Assembly: GCF_030381805.1 (NCBI RefSeq)
Contig: NZ_JAUDRH010000003.1
Span: 372,001 to 436,000 of the forward strand
From: Chlorogloeopsis sp. ULAP01
GTDB lineage: Bacteria > Cyanobacteriota > Cyanobacteriia > Cyanobacteriales > Nostocaceae
Direction: 5' to 3'
DNA: 64,000 bases
In this document: positions 34,037 through 41,129 of the stretch, piece after piece
Layout: the number at the start of each line of letters is the position of its first letter
Position numbering within the stretch: the first letter of the stretch is position 1
Made by a program: the position numbers and the translations under genes
Notes under the pieces: model-generated
Database searches by the model: none
Told to the model about the DNA's origin: nothing
What the model saw: the letters and a program-made list of their open reading frames with translations, nothing else

Positions 34037-34140
34037 TAGGTTACAGGTTATAGGTTATGGGTTACAGCCTACAGGTTACAGATTATGGGTTATGGATTTA
34101 TGAAATTCCCCTGTTCCCTGTTCTCTGTCCCCTGTACCTT
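34037..34140. repeat. Tandem TTACAGGTTATAGG-type repeats plus CCTGTTCC array
   Basis: Seven-to-eight-base units GGTTACA/GGTTATG/GGTTATA recur from about 34040 to 34092, followed by CCTGTTCC/CTGTCCC units near 34110-34135. The array fills the whole gap between sixA and the DHH gene. Confidence 0.55.
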
Positions 34141-35430
34141 TTACTCTGATTGAATCGGGTTGTCTCTGGGGTTAACCAATCTTAAAAGTTTTTGCTTAAT
34201 TTGAGCATCGAAGACTTCCCATTTCATTTTTGCATAAGCGGAATTCTCGTTACCGCCTGATAAGAAACCCATCGGAATTTCAAAACCACCAGCACTTGTA
34301 CGTCCGCCACCGAAAAAGCGTCCGCTACTGTCTTGTCCAAAAGCTTCTTTGATAAACTCGTCCGGATCGAGGGTAAGTTTAGTAGTTCTTAAGGAACCTA
34401 TGACTACTTCAAATTCGTCATCTTCGTCGTGAACGATACCGTAAACTACAGCAGTATGGACGTTTTCTTCTGTAACAAGAAAATCTGCTGCTTGAGGGAT
34501 GGCATCTCGATCGTCGTAGCGCAAATAGCCAACACCAGCAATGGAAAAGTTATTTTGCACGATGCGGTTCTTTAGCGATCGCTCAATTACATCCATTACC
34601 CGTTTGGAACGGTTTGCCTGGAGTATGGCGTTAAGTAGTTGAACGTCGTAAAACCGACTCAGGTAGGCTGCTGCTAGAAAATCTTCTTCTTTTGCTTGCA
34701 TCAGAAGATTTGTATCAGAGCGCAAACCATGCATCAAAGCAGTAGCGCACTTGACGTGTTGATTGATGGTGCTATCTAAAGGCAGCAATCCTGTCTGCAA
34801 ATATTGAGTAAAAATTGTTGCTGTTGCTCGTACACCCGGACGGATATCTACAAACTCTGATTTTAGATCTCCTTGGGAACTGTGATGGTCAATAACTGCC
34901 ACTAATGGAATTCCTGCCTGCTCTACTACTGGTACTAGTTGAGAGGTAGTTCCTTGATTATCAATTAAGACAAAACCTTGATATGAGGACAAATCTTTAC
35001 TTTTGAGGTTTTGTAGTGGGCAACGTTGGGCAGGTAAACCAGTTAGCTTCACCAAGGCAATATTTTCTTGGTGACTGAGTGTACCAGCATAAATAATCTC
35101 GCATTTGATATCGTACTGTTGAGCAATTAATTGGTATGCCCAAGCTGAGGAAAGAGCATCCGGGTCTGGAAAATCTTGTAGAATCAAAATCTGGCGCTCT
35201 TGCCGATGGGAGAGCATGGTTTGGCGCAATTCCTCTGACTTTTGTATTGCTACAGAATTGGTGCGCTGACCATTACTTCCTTCACCTGTAAAAGTTCCAA
35301 CAGACTGTTTGGCAAAGGGAGCTTCAAGGGCTTCTCTGTCTATTCCCCCATCATCTGGAGTCGGTTCTGGAGTCAGATCTGTTGTCAACGGTAATCTCTC
35401 AAGCTGAGTAAGGGAAGAATTAAACTGCAT
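34141..35430 (-). CDS. DHH-family phosphoesterase (NrnA-like)
   Basis: A 429-residue protein. An acidic N-terminal extension of about 75 residues precedes the DHH domain with LQDFPDPDALSSAWA, LIDNQGTTSQ and the signature VIDHHSSQGD (about 180). The DHHA1 domain near the C-terminus has SSGRFFGGGRTSAGGFEIP. Such enzymes hydrolyse nanoRNA, pAp or cyclic dinucleotide products with Mn2+. The long N-terminal extension is usual for cyanobacterial homologues. The precise substrate is uncertain. Confidence 0.85.
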   Translation of the reverse strand: MQFNSSLTQLERLPLTTDLTPEPTPDDGGIDREALEAPFAKQSVGTFTGEGSNGQRTNSVAIQKSEELRQTMLSHRQERQILILQDFPDPDALSSAWAYQLIAQQYDIKCEIIYAGTLSHQENIALVKLTGLPAQRCPLQNLKSKDLSSYQGFVLIDNQGTTSQLVPVVEQAGIPLVAVIDHHSSQGDLKSEFVDIRPGVRATATIFTQYLQTGLLPLDSTINQHVKCATALMHGLRSDTNLLMQAKEEDFLAAAYLSRFYDVQLLNAILQANRSKRVMDVIERSLKNRIVQNNFSIAGVGYLRYDDRDAIPQAADFLVTEENVHTAVVYGIVHDEDDEFEVVIGSLRTTKLTLDPDEFIKEAFGQDSSGRFFGGGRTSAGGFEIPMGFLSGGNENSAYAKMKWEVFDAQIKQKLLRLVNPRDNPIQSE

Positions 35431-35858
35431 ATGATAAATGTATTATCTGTGTGAGGCTTTGTGGATTCAAATAGAAAAAATACAACCAGCGATTCACTGA
35501 TTCTGATTTCGCCACACACCTTAGATCTTTGCAAAAATATAGAAGCGTGGAAATGTATATGTAGGTGTATTTTTTGTCAAGGAATATGTTCTTCAATATT
35601 TCCAAGGAAACACTCTATTATTTTGCCGTCTCTAAAATTGAGAAAATTTAATTATACATACTTCTCAATCCATTACTGTGTGGTATAATGGTGAGACTGC
35701 TTAAAAATTGCTGTGATTTTTGCGAGTTTATACTCCAGCCGTCATAGCATGGAGTAAATCTTTCACAACAGCTGCTAATTATGCTAAATCCTACATCTTG
35801 CAATGGTACAGTAGCAAGATTTGGAATTTGCTACCTATGTCATTGAATTTTATAAATA
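35431..35858. other. Spacer with an extended -10 promoter
   Basis: This 428-base spacer lies between the HNH gene and the DHH gene, both on the minus strand. The plus strand holds TGGTATAATG at 35681-35690, an extended -10 element. Downstream there is a hairpin TACTCCA (35731-35737)/TGGAGTA (35750-35756). No ORF follows on that strand, so a small RNA is possible. Nothing else is recognised. Confidence 0.35.
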
Positions 35859-36356
35859 TCAAAGTCCTATAACATATTTCTGCCACTCTTCATGCATACC
35901 ACTTTTTAGATGTTTGCTGACCTCAAAGTAGAGACTGCTATAAGGTCGGCGGGGAGAATGACGTAAGAGCATATGTGCTTCGTGGGGTGTACGGCTGCCT
36001 TTTTTGACATTGCAGCGGACACAGGCTGTTACAATGTTCTCCCAACTATCTCCTCCTCCACGCGATCGCGGTATGACATGGTCTAAAGTCAACTCATCTC
36101 CCGTGTAACCGCAGTATTGGCAAGTATGCCCGTCTCGGTGCAATATATTTCGACGCGTCAGAGGAATCTCTTTATAAGGCACCCGCACATAATGGCGTAA
36201 CCGAATTACAGTTGGAAGCGGAAATTCAGCGTAAAGAAATTTACCGTTATGTTCTACGCGCTCTGCTTTGCCTTTAATTAACAAAACTGCAGCGCGACGC
36301 CAGCTCGTAATATTGAGCGGTTCGTAAGAGGCGTTTAAGACTAAAACCTTCCCCAT
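35859..36356 (-). CDS. HNH endonuclease family protein
   Basis: A 165-residue protein. The N-terminal segment VLNASYEPLNITSWRRAA is the usual lead-in of this widespread actinobacterial/cyanobacterial HNH family. Two zinc CxxC pairs (HTCQYCGY; CVRCNVKK) flank the HNH core LTLDHVIPRSRGGGDSWEN. It is a probable housekeeping nuclease of unknown target; there is no linked methylase, intein or intron. Confidence 0.88.
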   Translation of the reverse strand: MGKVLVLNASYEPLNITSWRRAAVLLIKGKAERVEHNGKFLYAEFPLPTVIRLRHYVRVPYKEIPLTRRNILHRDGHTCQYCGYTGDELTLDHVIPRSRGGGDSWENIVTACVRCNVKKGSRTPHEAHMLLRHSPRRPYSSLYFEVSKHLKSGMHEEWQKYVIGL

Positions 36357-36710
36357 TGATAATCGCTCAGGCCTTTTATTTTACATATATTAACACAAAT
36401 GTAACCTGCTTAGGCTATGAAAATAAATTATACTTCAGCTGAAATTGGGAAGTAGAGCTATGAGATGGCGACTTGTAAGTACTTTTCTGTGTGTGAAAGG
36501 GACTAGGACGCATGAAGAGGAAGGGGAAGGTGGAGATGGGGAAACAAAGGAACTGATCGCCGCTTTGTGTTGATAAATGTCACCCCATGCTCTTGTGCCA
36601 ACTCCAACAAGAAGGTTAAACTTCCTGATTAATCTATCCAGAGTAGCTGATAGTGGCACGAATAAGTAAATAATCTGGAAGCTAATCGGTGGTGTGAAGG
36701 AGTAAATCAA
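36357..36710. other. Divergent spacer between HNH and alr genes
   Basis: Both neighbours start here in opposite directions. The middle (about 36496-36550) is a G/A-rich degenerate repeat (AAGGGACTAGG...GAGGAAGGGG) of the same type as other spacers. AAGGAG before alr is the only clear signal. A minus-strand ORF of 91 codons is low-complexity and not credible. Confidence 0.35.
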
Positions 36711-37895
36711 ATGCTAAGTCATGAGCAAAGTTCGGGTGTGGCTGCTCAACAGTGCGACACATATGCTTGGTTTTCGCAACGTGCTTGGGTGGAAATAGAT
36801 TTGGCAGCGTTATCGCATAATGTACAGCAACTACGGCGGTTCCTATCATCGCGTACCCAACTCATGGCTGTAGTGAAAGCCGATGCCTATGGACATGGAT
36901 CTGTTACAGTTGCTCAAACCGCATTACAGTCAGGGGCAAGTTGGCTCGGTGTGGCTACAGTTCCAGAAGGAATTCAATTACGAGAAGCTGGTATTAAAGC
37001 TCCAATTTTGATTTTAGGCGCGACTCATACCCCAGAACAAATTCATGCGATCGCCCACTGGAAACTTCAGCCGACAATATGCAGCCCCAAGCAAGCCTTG
37101 ATTTTTTCTGACATCCTAGAAGCGATTAACTACAGCTCTGCCGTACCTGTACACATCAAATTAGATACGGGAATGTCGCGCTTGGGAACGAATTGGCAAC
37201 AAGCAGCAGAGTTTGTACAGCTAGTGCAGCGATTACCGCATCTGAAGATAGCTAGTATTTATTCCCATCTGGCAACAGCAGATAGTCCTGATCGGGCTGT
37301 GATGAAGCTACAGCATCAAAGATTTCGACAAGCGATCGCCCAAATCAAAGCATTAGGCATAAAACCTCCTTGTCTGCACTTGGCAAATTCAGCAGCTGCC
37401 CTCAGCGATAAGGCATTACACTACGATATGGTGCGGGTGGGTTTAGCTGTCTACGGACTTTATCCAGCAGATTATTTGCGATCGCGTATTGATCTCCAAC
37501 CAGTTTTACAAGTTAGGGCAAGAGTTACGCAAGTCAAAACTATTGCTGCTGGAACTGGTGTAAGCTACGGACATCAATTTGTTGCTCCCCATGAACTCCG
37601 CATTGCTGTAGTTGGAATTGGTTATGCTGATGGCGTGCCGCGCAATCTTTCTAATAAAATGCAAGCCATAGTGCGCGGTCAAAAGGTAGCGCAGCTCGGT
37701 GCTATTACAATGGATCAGCTAATGATAGATGTTAGTGCCATACCAGATTTACAAGAAGGTGAAATAGTAACTTTATTGGGACAAGAAGGAAAACAACAAA
37801 TTTCTGCTGACGATTGGGCAAATGAACTAAATACTATTTCTTGGGAAATTCTGTGCGGATTTAAGCATCGCTTGCCTCGTGTGGCAGTAATGTGA
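36711..37895 (+). CDS. alr: Alanine racemase
   Basis: A 394-residue PLP enzyme making D-alanine for peptidoglycan. PLP lysine K56 lies in VVKADAYGHG; the catalytic tyrosine (about 286) is in GVSYGHQF; the beta-barrel ends with GYADGVPR, and the C-terminal domain has MDQLMIDV. The ATG is preceded by AAGGAG at good spacing. It stands alone, followed by a repeat and tRNA-Leu. Confidence 0.95.
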   Translation: MLSHEQSSGVAAQQCDTYAWFSQRAWVEIDLAALSHNVQQLRRFLSSRTQLMAVVKADAYGHGSVTVAQTALQSGASWLGVATVPEGIQLREAGIKAPILILGATHTPEQIHAIAHWKLQPTICSPKQALIFSDILEAINYSSAVPVHIKLDTGMSRLGTNWQQAAEFVQLVQRLPHLKIASIYSHLATADSPDRAVMKLQHQRFRQAIAQIKALGIKPPCLHLANSAAALSDKALHYDMVRVGLAVYGLYPADYLRSRIDLQPVLQVRARVTQVKTIAAGTGVSYGHQFVAPHELRIAVVGIGYADGVPRNLSNKMQAIVRGQKVAQLGAITMDQLMIDVSAIPDLQEGEIVTLLGQEGKQQISADDWANELNTISWEILCGFKHRLPRVAVM

Positions 37896-38020
37896 AGGGC
37901 TAGGGGCGCTTGAAGAGGATAAGGGCAGGGGAACGCGGGGATGGGGAGGCTGGGGAGAGAACTGCCAACCAATAACCAATGACTAATAAACATTTTCCTG
38001 TTCCCTATTCCCTACTTATT
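37896..38020. repeat. Degenerate G-rich/C-rich repeat after alr
   Basis: GGGCTAGGGGCGC, AGGGGAACGCGGGGATGGGG and, further on, CCTGTTCCCTATTCCCTA form the G-rich left and C-rich right halves seen in the other repeat elements. They lie between the alr stop and tRNA-Leu. Confidence 0.45.
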
Positions 38021-38060
38021 GCCAAAGAAGATTTGTTATGATAAGCTTATAGATCGTGAC

Positions 38061-38142
38061 GCGGATGTGGCGGAATTGGCAGACGCGCTAGATTTAGGTT
38101 CTAGTACCGCAAGGTGTGAAGGTTCAAGTCCTTTCATCCGCA
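38061..38142 (+). tRNA. tRNA-Leu (UAG)
   Basis: An 82-base class II tRNA. Acceptor GCGGATG pairs with CATCCGC, discriminator A at 38142; D-arm GGCGGAATTGGCAGACGC; anticodon stem CTAGA/TCTAG with loop TTTAGGT gives anticodon UAG (reads CUA). A long variable arm (TACCGCAAGGTG) and T-loop GGTTCAAGTCC are present. CCA is not encoded. Confidence 0.95.
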
Positions 38143-38595
38143 TGAGTTAAAGCAAAGTATTTGTTTGCGATCGCTTCTCGTTTGAAAAGCAAGTGACGCT
38201 TGAAGGATTTTGTTTGTGGCAAACATTTAATTGCTTTTTTAACGCCTATTTTGGCAACATAAATTACTATTGGAGTTGCCAAGGCTACATACAGGAAGAT
38301 TACCACTTGCTGCTAGCGTGGCGATCGCAGCTGTAAATACTCCTATGATCAATTCGTTAAATTCTTCCTGACAGATGATTGTGCTGAGTTTTTGGGCTAA
38401 TTTCTCTAAATAATTTGAATCTGCTTCTGCTTTTAAGCCGAATTTTGCGTCAGTTGTTTTAACAGCAATTAACTTTGCTGCTTCTTCAAGATTTCCCTCA
38501 CACTCTTCTATATCATCCAATGCTACTCAAGCCTCTGGACTGTTCGCCAACTGGCTGCGAAACTGAGTAATCTCCTCTAATGTAACAATAATCAT
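38143..38595 (-). pseudogene. Hypothetical-protein pseudogene: nonsense plus frameshift
   Basis: Read from ATG 38595, the frame begins MIIVTLEEITQFRSQLANSP, then meets TGA at 38527-38529. After it the same frame continues with VALDDIEECEGNLEEAAKL... to ATLAASGNLPV. There a tandem 4-base duplication (TACATACA at 38286-38293) shifts the frame. The correct continuation (VALATPIVIYVAKIGVKK) lies in the next frame and runs towards the tRNA. I recall intact cyanobacterial homologues with this order. So the gene is broken at least twice; function is unknown. Confidence 0.7.
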
Positions 38596-39061
38596 TCAAT
38601 AGTTTTAAGCAGTAATTACACGAAACGCTAAATAATTCTACATCTAATACTTAATCTAGAGATGTGGCAAAAAATTGCGCTCGCTCGCTTGATTGAAGAG
38701 AATGCGATCGCACCTATCTCAAATATAATTAATTTCAGTATTATTACCGTTGCAATTATAATTTTTTACTACAAAGTGAATAACATAATTTAGTTTTTAC
38801 ATTTTTTATCACCTTTTCTCAGAGAATATTTGTCAATTTCGGTGCAACGTAAGTAAAATAACTGCTACTTACCAGTTCACTGAAATTTTCTTGCCTTGAT
38901 ATCAAATTACTACTTACTACGTTTGAGTTTAGTCACATAGAGAATAATCACTATTTGTATTTAAAAATACAAACAAAATTAATTTAATCGAATTCTATTG
39001 TGGGAAAGTTCTGCACAAACACAGCTTAGACTTATCCAATTGAGCAACAGACACAAGCAAA
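38596..39061. other. Spacer upstream of the chemosensory operon
   Basis: 466 bases, AT-rich. A perfect 20-bp palindrome TTTGTATTTAAAAATACAAA lies at 38954-38973, about 90 bases before the first gene, and could be an operator. No ORF or known sigma-specific box was found. The promoter of the downstream five-gene operon should be here. Confidence 0.4.
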
Positions 39062-40138
39062 ATGAGCACAAGTCCTATAGGTAGCTACAGGTTTTTCCAA
39101 AAACTGCATCCCCTATCTCTGTTAGCACAACTAACTAGCAGGCGAGCTACAGGCTATTTAAGTATATTTACTGAAGAAGCTTATTGGTCTATTTATTTAG
39201 AAGAAGGAAAACTTACATACGCTTCCTATTCGGATAAACTGTTTGAGCGATTGGATCATCACTTACAACTATTAAGTCAACAAATTCCGACTCTTTCGAG
39301 TGCAAATCGTGTACAGATGCGACTCACATTTGATACTAAAAGTGAAAATCAGTCGATATCACAGCCAGATTATCTAGCTATATGTTGGTTAGTAAATCAG
39401 GATTATATCACTCCTCCCCAAGCAGCAATCTTGATAGATGAATTAGCAAAAGAGGTGTTGCTATCATTTTTGGCATTAAAACAAGGAAGCTATGAATTTC
39501 ATCACGAAACACCCATAGATGAACTACCAAAGTTTTGTTGTTTGGATTTGCGATCACTAGTAGAACATTGTCAAAAACAACTACAAGTTCGACAAGAGCG
39601 AGAGTTAACCTTTCCTATTCAGAACAAGTCACAAGTTTTGCCTGCGCAAATAAAATCTTTTCATACTGAGACAAAATCCCAAATTACATCTGAGCCACAG
39701 TTAGCGACAACGACAGATTTTGACTATCTAGAAGATAGCGATCGCCAATTATCCCAACCACCTACTAGCAAAAATCTCTATAAAGTTGCTTGTATTGATG
39801 ACAGTCTCACTGTCTTGCATTCTATCAGGAGTTTTTTAGACGAAAATACATTTGCTGTAGTGATGATTAACGATCCAGTGAAGGCTCTAATGCAAATTCT
39901 CCGCAGCAAACCTGACTTAATTTTACTAGATGTAGAAATGCCAAATTTAGATGGTTACGAGCTATGTTCTTTGTTAAGACGGCATTCAAGTTTTAAGAAT
40001 ACACCAATAATTATGGTAACTGGTAGAACAGGATTTATAGATAGAGCTAAGGCAACAATGGTAAGAGCATCAGGCTATTTAACCAAGCCTTTTACACAGC
40101 CAGATTTGTTAAAAATGGTATTTAAACACCTTAATTAA
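39062..40138 (+). CDS. PATAN (DUF4388)-receiver response regulator, PilG/HmpA type
   Basis: A 358-residue PatA-like protein. The N-terminal PATAN domain (about 10-190, LLAQLTSRRATGYLSIF; SIYLEEGKLTYASY) precedes a linker and a C-terminal receiver (about 238-358) with the acidic pair in CIDDSLTV, phosphoacceptor D290 in LILLDVEMPNLDG, and MVTG and KPF motifs. In cyanobacteria this is the first gene of pilGHIJL/hmpABCDE-type operons, whose products control type IV pilus motility and, in Nostoc, hormogonium gliding. Confidence 0.85.
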   Translation: MSTSPIGSYRFFQKLHPLSLLAQLTSRRATGYLSIFTEEAYWSIYLEEGKLTYASYSDKLFERLDHHLQLLSQQIPTLSSANRVQMRLTFDTKSENQSISQPDYLAICWLVNQDYITPPQAAILIDELAKEVLLSFLALKQGSYEFHHETPIDELPKFCCLDLRSLVEHCQKQLQVRQERELTFPIQNKSQVLPAQIKSFHTETKSQITSEPQLATTTDFDYLEDSDRQLSQPPTSKNLYKVACIDDSLTVLHSIRSFLDENTFAVVMINDPVKALMQILRSKPDLILLDVEMPNLDGYELCSLLRRHSSFKNTPIIMVTGRTGFIDRAKATMVRASGYLTKPFTQPDLLKMVFKHLN

Positions 40139-40187
40139 TAGCAAATATCAAAGCCAACCAAATTTAGTTATTTGAGGAGATTTAAAA

Positions 40188-40577
40188 GTGAGCCTGACTT
40201 TGCTTAGTACTATTTTGGTTGTGGAAGATTCTCCGAGTGAGTTAGAACTAATTAGCCACTATTTAAAAGAGAGTGGTTATAACGTCATTAAAGCTGCTGG
40301 AGCAAAAGAAGCTTTAGAAAAAGCTGTGTCACAACAACTAGATGCGATTGTTACTGATGTAGTGATGCCAGAAATGAGCGGTTTTGAGTTGTGTCGTTCC
40401 TTGAAAAAAAATCCGTTAACTCAAAAAGTACCAATTGTAATTTGTAGTTTTAAAAATCAGGAAATAGATCGTTTGTGGGCAAGAAGACAAGGTGCTGATG
40501 CCTATATCACTAAACCTTACACTCGCGATCAGCTTTTGCATACTATTAAATCTGTAGTGAATTTAATCAATGAGTAG
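40188..40577 (+). CDS. CheY-like response regulator, PilH/HmpB type
   Basis: A 129-residue single receiver domain. The acidic pocket VVEDSPSE, phosphoacceptor D57 in AIVTDVVMPEMSG, and conserved K in ITKPYTR are intact. It is the second gene of the chemosensory operon. Its last eight bases overlap the start of the CheW gene, so the two are translationally coupled. Confidence 0.9.
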   Translation: MSLTLLSTILVVEDSPSELELISHYLKESGYNVIKAAGAKEALEKAVSQQLDAIVTDVVMPEMSGFELCRSLKKNPLTQKVPIVICSFKNQEIDRLWARRQGADAYITKPYTRDQLLHTIKSVVNLINE

Positions 40578-41067
40578 TTCAAAACTTACATTAGCTTTAC
40601 AGTCAAACAATCGCAACATAGGAGATGGCTATCTTAAGTTTCAACTCAATCAACAGGTTGCTGGTGTTTTGTCAGTTAAATATACGCAAGAAGCAATTGT
40701 TGTACCTGTTGAATCTGTAACCTCGATGCCAAATATGCCCGCATGCATACTAGGATTAATGAATTGGCGAAGCCGTATAGTCTGGCTCATCGATTTGCCA
40801 AGGATGTTCAATCTAGAATCTTTGGATCACCAGTTTCGGCAGTACAACATTATTATTATTCGAGTCGAATCAGTGATTTTGGGTTTAGTTGTGCAAGAGG
40901 TAAAAGGTACAACAAAATTCCAACCTGAAGAGATTTGCTCTCCCATTGGGCAAGTAGCCTCAAGTCTAGTTCCTTATTTATGTGGGTGCATTGTTCAACA
41001 ACAAGAAATATTTTTGGTATTAGATGCACAGGCAATTGCGCAATCTTCTGTTTTACGGAGTAATTAG
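40570..41067 (+). CDS. CheW-like adaptor, PilI/HmpC type
   Basis: A 165-residue CheW-domain protein (about 20-155) that bridges the chemoreceptor and CheA kinase. Typical segments are VVPVESVTSMPNMPACILGL, NWRSRIVWLIDL and LGLVVQEVKG. It overlaps the preceding gene by eight bases and is followed 62 bases later by the receptor gene. Confidence 0.88.
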   Translation: MSSSKLTLALQSNNRNIGDGYLKFQLNQQVAGVLSVKYTQEAIVVPVESVTSMPNMPACILGLMNWRSRIVWLIDLPRMFNLESLDHQFRQYNIIIIRVESVILGLVVQEVKGTTKFQPEEICSPIGQVASSLVPYLCGCIVQQQEIFLVLDAQAIAQSSVLRSN

Positions 41068-41129
41068 GAATTGCTACTAGAAAAGGGAATTTTGAGGATT
41101 AAGAGCCAGCTATTTATAGGAATTTCTTT

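Noticed and set aside
36435..36710. Minus-strand ORF of 91 codons between the HNH and alr genes
   Set aside because: Its middle is translation of a degenerate spacer repeat (Ser/Pro-rich), so it is not evidence for a gene.
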